Shown: one piece after another, positions 29,113-36,279 of the stretch
How the letters are laid out: every line of letters begins with the position of its first letter
How positions within the stretch are numbered: the first letter of the stretch is position 1
NCBI RefSeq assembly: GCF_028737315.1
Contig: NZ_JAQZAO010000018.1
Span: 1-64,000 of the forward strand
DNA length: 64,000 bases
Reading direction: 5' to 3'
Source of the DNA: Actinomycetospora lemnae
GTDB lineage: Bacteria > Actinomycetota > Actinomycetes > Mycobacteriales > Pseudonocardiaceae
Notes under the pieces: generated by a model
Seen by the model: the letters and a program-made list of their open reading frames with translations, nothing else
Told to the model about the DNA's origin: nothing
Databases searched by the model: none
Translations under genes and position numbers: made by a program

Positions 29113-29202
29113 GACGTTCCTCCGGGGTGGCGGGCCCCGTGCGGGCCCGGTCACCCCCGCGTCGACCAGCGCACACCGCGTCGATCAGGCGGCGACGACC
29201 CC

Positions 29203-29247
29203 GGACGATCAGGCAGGAGATCGGCGTTGTCCGTGCCGATCGTCCGA
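29203..29247. promoter_or_regulatory. Inverted repeat GGACGATC ... GATCGTCC upstream of the short DHFR-like gene
   Basis: GGACGATCAGGCA (29203-29215) and CGATCGTCCGA (29237-29247) lie about 90-135 bases upstream of the ATG at 29112. Both sequences also occur in the NmrA/AraC divergent region near 55.5 kb (55489-55519). They may be half-sites for a regulator of AraC or similar type. Confidence 0.45.
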
Positions 29248-29251
29248 CGGA

Positions 29252-29923
29252 TCAGCGCGTGAGCGCGTCCCGGTGTCGCTCGACGCCGTCGAGGATGCGG
29301 GCGAGGCCGTCGTCGAACATCCGCGCCGCCGCGTCCGGGGGCTCGTCGACCGTGGCCTCGAGCAGGCTCAGGAACAGGGGGAACTCGCCGGCGCGACCGG
29401 AGGCGTGCAGATCGGACACGGAGGGCGCCCGGTCGTCGAGGGGGACGGACGCCCCGCGCACGTAGCTGTTGACCAGGTGCACCACGGCGATGGCCTCGGT
29501 CAGCGGGAACCCGGCGTCCACACCGATGCGCAGGGCCGCCTCGCCCCACGCGCACTCGGCCGGGCCCATCCGCCGCGGGCCGCTCACCAGCGGCAGCGTC
29601 CACGGGTGGTCACGGAAGACCGCCCGGTTGCCCCGCGCCCAGGCGGTCAGGGCGTCCCGCCACGGGCCGGCGCTCGGCGGCGGGTCACCGATCGCCGCGT
29701 CGAGCATGAGGTCGACCAGCGCGTCCTTGTGCGGCACGTGCCGGTAGAGCGACATCGGCGCCGCGTCCAGCGTGCGGGCCAGGCGCGGCATGGACACCGC
29801 CTCGAGCCCCTCGGCGTCGGCCAGGGCCACGGCGGCGTCGACGATCGCGGCGCGGGTCAACGGCCGGCGGGCCGTCGGGGGCGGCGGCGGGGCCCAGCGG
29901 GGGTCGGTGACGGGCTCGGGCAC
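29252..29923 (-). CDS. TetR family transcriptional regulator (TetR_C type)
   Basis: A 223-residue regulator. The helix-turn-helix is PLTRAAIVDAAVALADAEGLEAVSMPRLARTL followed by APMSLYRHVPHKDALVDLML at about residues 20-75, typical of the TetR class with the long TetR_C ligand domain (ALTAWARGNRAVFRDHPW and so on). GTG at 29923 follows GGGAGGGATC on the coding strand. It is divergent from the DUF2306 operon with 65 bases between, and that gap contains overlapping palindromes next to the DUF2306 start codon, so this protein is the likely repressor of that operon. Confidence 0.87.
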   Translation of the reverse strand: MPEPVTDPRWAPPPPPTARRPLTRAAIVDAAVALADAEGLEAVSMPRLARTLDAAPMSLYRHVPHKDALVDLMLDAAIGDPPPSAGPWRDALTAWARGNRAVFRDHPWTLPLVSGPRRMGPAECAWGEAALRIGVDAGFPLTEAIAVVHLVNSYVRGASVPLDDRAPSVSDLHASGRAGEFPLFLSLLEATVDEPPDAAARMFDDGLARILDGVERHRDALTR

Positions 29924-29961
29924 GGGAGGGATCGTCGCACGAGGAGGAGGGTAGACACGAA

Positions 29962-29987
29962 TACGCGAGCTGCGTAAGGCTTACGCA
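29962..29987. promoter_or_regulatory. Probable TetR operator: nested palindromes at the DUF2306 start
   Basis: A perfect 17-bp palindrome TGCGTAAGGCTTACGCA (29971-29987) ends two bases before the ATG at 29989. A second one, TACGC-GAGCT-GCGTA (29962-29976), overlaps it. Together they give three half-sites TACGC/GCGTA/TACGC starting at 29962, 29972 and 29982, exactly 10 bases apart. Confidence 0.7.
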
Positions 29988-29988
29988 C

Positions 29989-30741
29989 ATGACGACCGTC
30001 CACGACGCCGACCCACCCCCCGACGCCGGCGCGCGCCGCCGCCCGCGCACCACCACCGACCCGCGCCGCGTCCGGATCGGGCTCGTGGTGGCCGCGCTCG
30101 TGGTCGCGGTGTTCCTCGTGCTCGAGCTGCCGGCCTACCTGGGCCTCGATCCCGCGCAGTCCCGCGTCCCGATCCGTCCGGACGACGCGCTGCACTACCC
30201 CCTGCTGTGGACGCACATCGTCTGCGGCTCGGTCGCGCTGGTGACGGCCTGCCTGCAGATGTGGCCGTGGCTGCGGCGTCGCCACCCGCGGGTCCACCGG
30301 ATCTCGGGACGCGTCTACCTGCTCGGCGGCGTGCTGCCCGGCGGGATCGCGGTGCTGGGCGTCGCGCCGATGAGCACCACGGGGTTCGCGTCCTCGGTGG
30401 GGAACACCTTCCTGGCGGTGCTCTGGCTCGGGACCTCGATCGCCGGCTGGCGTGCCGCGCGGCAGCGCCGGTACGCCGACCACCGGGCCTGGATGATCCG
30501 CAGCGTCGCGCTGACCTTCTCGATCATCGTCAACCGGTTCTGGATCGCGGTCTACGTCGTCGTGCTCTGGCTGATCGATCCCGGCAACCCGGAGCTGATC
30601 ATGGATGCGGGACCGGCGTCGGTGTGGACGAGCTGGATCGTCAACCTGCTCATCGCGGAGTGGTGGTTGCTGCGGCGGCGTCACCCGCAGCGCGCCCGGA
30701 CGTTGCCGCCGGGCCGCGCCGGGGCACCCGAGGGCTCGTGA
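29989..30741 (+). CDS. DUF2306 family membrane protein
   Basis: A 250-residue integral membrane protein. Predicted segments include RIGLVVAALVVAVFLVLELP (about 28-47), LLWTHIVCGSVALVTACLQM (70-89), VYLLGGVLPGGIAVLGVAPM, TFLAVLWLGTSIAGWRAARQ and WMIRSVALTFSIIVNRFWIA. The HIVCGSVAL/HPRVHRISGRVYL and YADHRAWMIRS motifs mark DUF2306. Conserved His residues may bind haem or metal, but this is speculation. ATG at 29989 is only two bases past the operator palindrome, so repressor binding would block transcription or the transcript start. The stop is coupled to the next gene by GTGA. Confidence 0.8.
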   Translation: MTTVHDADPPPDAGARRRPRTTTDPRRVRIGLVVAALVVAVFLVLELPAYLGLDPAQSRVPIRPDDALHYPLLWTHIVCGSVALVTACLQMWPWLRRRHPRVHRISGRVYLLGGVLPGGIAVLGVAPMSTTGFASSVGNTFLAVLWLGTSIAGWRAARQRRYADHRAWMIRSVALTFSIIVNRFWIAVYVVVLWLIDPGNPELIMDAGPASVWTSWIVNLLIAEWWLLRRRHPQRARTLPPGRAGAPEGS

Positions 30742-31787
30742 GCACCCCCACCGACGCCCCCGTGGGCAACAGCCCCTACGCCGACAGCAGCGGCTCGTTC
30801 CGCCGGCAGGGTCCCCGGTTCGCCGACCGGATCGTCGCCGAGCCCTCCGGCGACGATCAGTGGCCCGCCGAGCCCGATCGCTACCGGCTCGTGGTCTCGC
30901 TCGCCTGCCCGTGGGCGCACCGCTCGCTCATCGTCCGGCGCCTCATGGGCCTCGAGGACGCGATCTCGCTGGCGATCGTCGACCCGCTGCAGGACGACCG
31001 GTCGTGGCGCTTCACCCTCGACGAGGACGGCGCCGACCCCGTGCTGGGCTACCGGTACCTCGAGGAGGCCTACCTGGCCCGCGACCCGGACCACGGCACG
31101 GAGAACGGCGTCAGCGTCCCGGCGCTGGTCGAGGAGTCGACGGGGCTGCTCGTCACCAACGACTACCCGCAGATCACCATCGACCTCGGGATCGAGTGGG
31201 CGAAGTACCAGCGGCCCGGCGCGCCGACGCTCTACCCCGAGGGGCTGCGCGAGGAGATCGACGCGGTCAACGAGGGCGTCTTCCACGACGTCAACAACGG
31301 CGTCTACAAGGCGGGGTTCGCGACGAAGCAGGCGCGCTACGAGGAGGCCTACGCGGCGCTCTTCGCCCGCCTCGACGAGCTCGACGAGCGGCTGGAGGAC
31401 CAGCGCTACCTGGTCGGCGACCACATCACCGAGGCCGACATCCGCCTGTTCACGACGCTGGTGCGCTTCGACGCCGTCTACCACGGCCACTTCAAGTGCA
31501 ACCGGCAGAAGCTCGCGGAGTTCGCCAACCTCTGGCCCTACGCCCGCGACCTCTACCAGACCCCGGGGTTCGGGGACACGGTCGACTTCGACCACATCAA
31601 GCGGCACTACCACCAGGTGCACACCAGCATCAATCCCACGCAGATCGTCCCGCTCGGCCCCGAGCCGTCGGTCTGGCTGGAGCCCCACCACCGTGAGGAG
31701 CTCGGCGGTTCGCCCTTCGGCGCCGACGGCACGCCGCCCGAGCCCCTCGACGGCCCGCTGCGCCCGCTGCCGCCGCTGGACATGTGA
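30738..31787 (+). CDS. Glutathionyl-hydroquinone reductase-like (Xi-class GST, ECM4/YqjG family)
   Basis: A 349-residue protein. The family active-site motif appears as SLACPWAHRSLIVRRLMG (CPWA, Cys near residue 57), followed by the thioredoxin-like domain with VPALVEESTGLLVTNDYPQI and a helical GST C-terminal domain containing NNGVYKAGFATKQARYEEAY, YLVGDHITEADIRLFTTLVRFD and YHGHFKCN. These enzymes reduce thiol-hydroquinone conjugates. Since actinobacteria use mycothiol, a mycothiol-dependent role is likely. GTG at 30738 overlaps the DUF2306 stop, and the next gene starts one base after its stop. Confidence 0.9.
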   Translation: MSTPTDAPVGNSPYADSSGSFRRQGPRFADRIVAEPSGDDQWPAEPDRYRLVVSLACPWAHRSLIVRRLMGLEDAISLAIVDPLQDDRSWRFTLDEDGADPVLGYRYLEEAYLARDPDHGTENGVSVPALVEESTGLLVTNDYPQITIDLGIEWAKYQRPGAPTLYPEGLREEIDAVNEGVFHDVNNGVYKAGFATKQARYEEAYAALFARLDELDERLEDQRYLVGDHITEADIRLFTTLVRFDAVYHGHFKCNRQKLAEFANLWPYARDLYQTPGFGDTVDFDHIKRHYHQVHTSINPTQIVPLGPEPSVWLEPHHREELGGSPFGADGTPPEPLDGPLRPLPPLDM

Positions 31788-31788
31788 C

Positions 31789-32688
31789 GTGGCGGGTCCC
31801 GACGAGCTCGTCGACGCCGGCCACGTCCGGCCCGCCGGCGACGGCCGGCTCGAGCTCGGCGAGGGGCTGCGGCTGCTCGCCGACGGCACGGTCGTCCTCG
31901 TCGACCTGCTCGCCGGCCGGCTCCTGCGTGTCGGCGACGACGCGTCCTCGCTGGTCGAGGTGCTGCGCGTCGACGGCCCGCTGGGGGCCGTGGCGCCCCT
32001 CGCGGACCGCCCCGGCACCTGGCTCGCCGCCACCGGCACCGGCGTCGCCGTCCTCGACGCCGACGGGCGACCCGCGTGGCTCGCCCACCCCGGCACGGCA
32101 CCCGGCCCGCCGCGGCGCGTCAACGACGCCGTGTGCGACCCCGCCGGCGCGTTCTGGGTCGGGATCATGGCGTGGGACCAGACCGAGGCCGCCGGCTCGC
32201 TGCACCGCGTCGGCCCCGACGGCGCGGTGACCACGGCCGTCGACGGGCTCACGGTGCCCAACGGCCCGGCGTTCGCCGACGGCGGGCGGACGATGTTCCT
32301 CGCGGACACCCCGCACGACGCCATCGACGCGTTCGACCTCGACCCGGCCACCGGGGCGCTGTCCGGCCGCCGGCCCTTCGCCCGCACCCACGAGCTGCCG
32401 GGCAACCCCGACGGGCTGGTCGTCGACCGCGACGGGCGGCTGTGGGCGGCGATGCACGGCGGCGGCTGCGTCGCCGCCTTCGCCCCCGACGGCGGTCTGC
32501 TCGGCACGGTGCCGCTCCCGGCCCGCCAGCCGACCAGCGTCACCTTCACCGGCGAGCTGATGCTCGTGACCACCAAGACCGAGGGGCTCGACGAGGTCGG
32601 CCCGCTCGACGGCGCCGTGCTCGCGCTGCCGAGCCGCGTGCGGGTCGACCCGACCCCGGCGGCACGGCTGCCCTCGACGCCCACATGA
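31789..32688 (+). CDS. SMP-30/gluconolactonase family protein
   Basis: A 299-residue six-bladed beta-propeller of the SMP-30/gluconolactonase/LRE family, which hydrolyses sugar or similar lactones using a divalent metal. Metal-ligand regions are visible: LELGEGLRLLADG (Glu), RRVNDAVCDPAGAFWVG (Asn/Asp), TVPNGPAFADGGRTMFLADT (Asn) and NPDGLVVDRDGRLWAAMHGG (Asp). The GTG at 31789 is one base past the upstream stop, and the ATGA overlap with the next gene at 32685-32688 shows tight coupling. Context suggests a role in a sugar-acid or aromatic catabolic route. Confidence 0.86.
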   Translation: MAGPDELVDAGHVRPAGDGRLELGEGLRLLADGTVVLVDLLAGRLLRVGDDASSLVEVLRVDGPLGAVAPLADRPGTWLAATGTGVAVLDADGRPAWLAHPGTAPGPPRRVNDAVCDPAGAFWVGIMAWDQTEAAGSLHRVGPDGAVTTAVDGLTVPNGPAFADGGRTMFLADTPHDAIDAFDLDPATGALSGRRPFARTHELPGNPDGLVVDRDGRLWAAMHGGGCVAAFAPDGGLLGTVPLPARQPTSVTFTGELMLVTTKTEGLDEVGPLDGAVLALPSRVRVDPTPAARLPSTPT

Positions 32689-34529
32689 CCGGCGGCCGTC
32701 CCGGGGAGCCCTGCGGGGTGAGTGCACCGAAGAACGTCGCCGCGCACGTGCTCGACCGCCTCGCCGCCTGGGGTGTCCACCGCTTCTACGGCTACCCGGG
32801 GGACGGGATCGGCGGGATCTTCACGGCCCTGCCCGCCCGGGACGACGCGGAGTTCGTCCAGGTCCGCCACGAGGAGACCGCCGCCTTCGCCGCCTGCGCG
32901 GACGTCAAGTACGGCGGCTCGCCCATCGGCTGCTGCGCGGTCACCAGCGGGCCCGGCGCCGTCCACGCCCTCAACGGCCTCTACGACGCGAAGCTCGACC
33001 ACCAGCCCGTCGTCGCGCTCGTCGGGCACACCGCGCAGACCGCCCAGGGCGGCGGCTACTACCAGGAGATCGACCTGGGCGCGCTGCTCTCGGACGTCGC
33101 GGGCTACCTCGCCGAGGTCAAGGACCCGAGCCAGGTCCGGCACGTGGTCGACCGCGCGTGCCGCACGGCCCTCGCCGACCGCACGGTGTCGGCGATCGTC
33201 CTGCCCTCGGACGTCCTCGAGCAGGACGCCGTCGTCGAGCCGCCGGACGCCCACGGCTACTACCACACCTCCGCCGTGCCCTCCTCGACGATCGCGGCGC
33301 CGCCGGAGGCCGCCCTCGACGCCGCTGCCGAGGTGCTCAACGCCGGGGAGAAGGTCGCGATCCTCGCGGGCGCCGGCGCGCTGGGCGCGTCCGCGGAGCT
33401 CACCGAGGTCGCCAACGCCCTCGGCGCGGGGATGGCGACGGCGCTGCTCGGCAAGGGCGTCGTCGACGAGCGCTCGCCGTGGGTCACCGGGGCGATCGGG
33501 CTGCTCGGGACGACCGCGTCGTGGCACCTCATGCGCGAGTGCGACACGCTGCTCATCGTCGGCTCGACCATGCCCTACACCGAGTACTACCCGGCGCCCG
33601 GGCAGGCGCGGGCGGTGCAGATCGACGTCGACGGCGCCCGCTGCGGCATCCGCTACGAGACCGAGGTCAACCTCACCGGTGACGCCGCCGCGACCCTGAC
33701 CGCGCTCCGCGCGCGCCTGCGCGGGCGCACCGACGGCTCCTGGCGCGGCCAGGTGGAGCGCTGGACCCGCGCCTGGGACGACTACTCGGTCCAGCGCGCC
33801 CACGCCCACACCAGCGCGCTCAACCCCGAGCTCGTCGTGCGCGAGCTGTCCGACCGCCTGCCCGACGACGCCCTGCTCGCCGTCGACTGCGGCACCGCCA
33901 CGTCCTGGTACGCCCGCGACATCACCCTGCACGGCAGCCAGTACGGGTCGCTGTCGGGGACGCTGCTGTCGATGGGCGGCGGGATGCCCTACGCGATCGC
34001 GGCGAAGAACGCGCACCCCGACCGGCCGGTGATCGCGCTGATCGGGGACGGCGCGATGCAGATGAACGGGATCAACGAGCTGGTCACCGTGCAGCGGTAC
34101 TGGCGGGACTGGAGCGACCCGCGGTTCGTCGTGCTCGTCCTGTCCAACGACGACCTGTCCTACGTGTCGTGGGAGACGCGCGGGATGCTCGGCGAGGCCC
34201 CCGACCCGCAGTCCCAGGCGATCCCCGACGTGCCCTACGCGCAGTGGGCGATGCTGCTCGGGCTCGACGGGATGGAGCTGCGCGAGCGCGGGCACATCGG
34301 CCCGGTGTGGGACCGCGCGCTCGCGGCCGACCGGCCGTTCGTCGTCGACGCGAAGGTCGACAAGGACATCCCGCTCGTGCCGCCGCGCGTGACGATCCAG
34401 CAGGCGCTCAACACCGCCCGCTCCCAGCTGTCCGGGGACAGCGACGTGCTCGACATCATCGCCAACGGGATCAAGGAGACCGTCGGGGCCAAGGCGCGGT
34501 CGGTGCTGGGGCTGCGGCCGAAGGACTGA
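32685..34529 (+). CDS. Thiamine-diphosphate-dependent enzyme (pyruvate oxidase/PoxB-like)
   Basis: A 614-residue ThDP enzyme. The N-terminal PYR domain has GYPGDGIGGIFTAL and RHEETAAFAACADVKYGG with the cofactor-activating Glu. The central domain has AILAGAGALGASAELTEVAN, and the PP domain has GGMPYAIAAKNAHPDRPVIA followed by GDGAMQMNGINEL ending in SNDD, the GDG-N metal/ThDP motif. Overall it resembles pyruvate:quinone oxidase/pyruvate oxidase proteins. ATG at 32685 overlaps the preceding stop as ATGA. A GTG at 32718 with GGGGAG upstream would give a 603-residue protein more like family length. The reaction is most likely oxidative decarboxylation of a 2-oxo acid. Confidence 0.85.
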   Translation: MTGGRPGEPCGVSAPKNVAAHVLDRLAAWGVHRFYGYPGDGIGGIFTALPARDDAEFVQVRHEETAAFAACADVKYGGSPIGCCAVTSGPGAVHALNGLYDAKLDHQPVVALVGHTAQTAQGGGYYQEIDLGALLSDVAGYLAEVKDPSQVRHVVDRACRTALADRTVSAIVLPSDVLEQDAVVEPPDAHGYYHTSAVPSSTIAAPPEAALDAAAEVLNAGEKVAILAGAGALGASAELTEVANALGAGMATALLGKGVVDERSPWVTGAIGLLGTTASWHLMRECDTLLIVGSTMPYTEYYPAPGQARAVQIDVDGARCGIRYETEVNLTGDAAATLTALRARLRGRTDGSWRGQVERWTRAWDDYSVQRAHAHTSALNPELVVRELSDRLPDDALLAVDCGTATSWYARDITLHGSQYGSLSGTLLSMGGGMPYAIAAKNAHPDRPVIALIGDGAMQMNGINELVTVQRYWRDWSDPRFVVLVLSNDDLSYVSWETRGMLGEAPDPQSQAIPDVPYAQWAMLLGLDGMELRERGHIGPVWDRALAADRPFVVDAKVDKDIPLVPPRVTIQQALNTARSQLSGDSDVLDIIANGIKETVGAKARSVLGLRPKD

Positions 34530-34559
34530 TCTGCCCCCGGACGGGGGAAACGGTAGGGC

Positions 34560-35870
34560 ATGGCCGCCAGGCGCAAGGCGTTCGTCGCGTCGCTGTCCGG
34601 GACGTCGCTGGAGTACTACGACTTCGCCGTCTACGGCACGGCGTCGGCGCTGGTCTTCCCGCAGCTGTTCTTCCCCGGCAACGACCCGCTGACCGGGGTG
34701 CTGCTCGCGTTCACCACCTTCGCGGTGGGCTACGTGTCACGCCCGGTCGGCGGGTTCGTGTTCGGGCGGCTCGGCGACACGCTCGGGCGCAAGCGCGTGC
34801 TCGTGACGACGTTGCTGCTCATCGGCGTCGCGACCGTCCTCATCGGCCTGCTCCCGACCTACGCCACGATCGGCGTCACCGCGCCGATCGTGCTGGTGAT
34901 CCTGCGGTTCGCCCAGGGCGTCGGGGTCGGCGGCGAGTGGGGGAGCGCCGTGCTGCTCTCCGGCGAGTTCGGCGATCCGCGCCGGCGCGGCTTCTGGTCG
35001 TCGGCGGCGCAGATCGGCCCGCCGGCGGGCAACCTCCTGGCCAACGGCGTGTTCGCCGTCCTCGCCGCGACGCTGACCAGCGAGCAGCTGCTGTCCTGGG
35101 GCTGGCGGGTCGCGTTCCTGCTCTCGGCGGTGCTCGTCGCGTTCGGGCTGTGGATCCGGATCACGCTGGAGGACACCCCGGTGTTCCGGGCGCTCCAGGA
35201 CTCGGGGGAGACCTCGGCCAGCCCGATCGGCGAGGTGCTGCGCACCCAGCCCCGCGGGCTGATCGCGGCGATCCTCTCCCGCCTCGGGCCCGACGTCGCC
35301 TACTCGCTGCTCACGGTCTACGTCCTGACCTACGCCACCCGCACCGCCGGCTTCGAGCGCGCCGCGGTGCTCTCGGCGGTCCTCGTCGGGTCGGCGCTGC
35401 AGCTGGGGCTGGTGCCGGCGTTCGGGGCCCTGTCCGACCGGTGGAACCGGCGGGCGGTGTCGGCGGCCGCGGTCATCGGCATCGGCGTCTGGGTGTTCGT
35501 GCTGTTCCCGCTGGTCGGCGCCGGGTCGTTCGTGCTGCTCGTGCTCGGGGTCGTCGTCGGCCTCGCCCTGCACGCCGCGGCGTACGGGCCGCAGGCCGCG
35601 TTCATCACCGAGCAGTTCAGCCCGCGGCTGCGCTCCACCGGCTCGTCGCTGGGCTACACCGTCGCCGGCGTGCTGGGCGGCGCGCTGGCCCCGCTGCTGC
35701 TCACCTCGCTGCAGGCCGAGCTGGGGTGGGCGGCCGCGGCGGCGTACGTCGCGTTCGCCTGCGTGCTGTCCGCGATCGGCCTCGCGCTCGGCCGCGACCA
35801 CGACCCGCGCGAGGACGAGGAGCTGGCGGCCGCGACGGCCCCCACCGACGCCGGACCCGGCCGTCCGTAG
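34560..35870 (+). CDS. MFS transporter, metabolite:H+ symporter (MHS) type
   Basis: A 436-residue, 12-segment permease. LSGTSLEYYDFAVYGTASAL and FGRLGDTLGRKRVLVTTLLL (the conserved cytoplasmic loop 2-3 motif) mark the MHS family, with ILRFAQGVGVGGEWGSAVLL in segment four. MHS transporters bring in organic acids such as alpha-ketoglutarate, citrate, shikimate or osmolytes. It starts 30 bases after the ThDP enzyme and may be co-transcribed, which would fit uptake of an acid used by the operon. ATG at 34560 is preceded by GGGGGAAA. Confidence 0.88.
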   Translation: MAARRKAFVASLSGTSLEYYDFAVYGTASALVFPQLFFPGNDPLTGVLLAFTTFAVGYVSRPVGGFVFGRLGDTLGRKRVLVTTLLLIGVATVLIGLLPTYATIGVTAPIVLVILRFAQGVGVGGEWGSAVLLSGEFGDPRRRGFWSSAAQIGPPAGNLLANGVFAVLAATLTSEQLLSWGWRVAFLLSAVLVAFGLWIRITLEDTPVFRALQDSGETSASPIGEVLRTQPRGLIAAILSRLGPDVAYSLLTVYVLTYATRTAGFERAAVLSAVLVGSALQLGLVPAFGALSDRWNRRAVSAAAVIGIGVWVFVLFPLVGAGSFVLLVLGVVVGLALHAAAYGPQAAFITEQFSPRLRSTGSSLGYTVAGVLGGALAPLLLTSLQAELGWAAAAAYVAFACVLSAIGLALGRDHDPREDEELAAATAPTDAGPGRP

Positions 35871-35880
35871 GGTCTCGGGC

Positions 35881-36279
35881 ATGGCGGTCACCGTGGACAA
35901 CACCGACGACCTGACCCGCGCGCCCGGCGCGTCGGTCACCCCCGACACCCTGCCGAACGACCTCGACATCACCGACCTCGTCGTCGGCGGCGGCGCCGAG
36001 GCCGGGCCGCGCGACACCGTGCAGGTCCAGTACCAGGGCATCCGCGTGTCGGACGGCGGCGAGTTCGACTCGTCGTGGACCCGCGGCGGCGCCCCCGTCG
36101 AGTTCCCGCTCTCGGGCGTCATCGACGGCTTCAAGCTCGGCATCTCCGGCATGCGCGAGGGCGGCCGGCGCATCCTCGTCGTCCCGCCGCACCAGGGCTA
36201 CGGCGCCCGCGGCGTGCCGCCGGTGATCCCGGCGAACGCCCACCTCGTGTTCGTCGTGGACCTCGTCAAGGTCAACTAG
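35881..36279 (+). CDS. FKBP-type peptidyl-prolyl cis-trans isomerase
   Basis: A 132-residue single FKBP domain that isomerises X-Pro bonds. It shows DTVQVQYQGIRVSDGGEFDSS, VEFPLSGVIDGFKLGISGM, EGGRRILVVPPHQGYGARGV and PPVIPANAHLVFVVDLVKV, the full family series. There is no signal peptide, so it is cytoplasmic. It begins 10 bases after the transporter gene. Its stop codon and that of the convergent fusion gene share the same CTAG (36276-36279). Confidence 0.92.
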   Translation: MAVTVDNTDDLTRAPGASVTPDTLPNDLDITDLVVGGGAEAGPRDTVQVQYQGIRVSDGGEFDSSWTRGGAPVEFPLSGVIDGFKLGISGMREGGRRILVVPPHQGYGARGVPPVIPANAHLVFVVDLVKVN

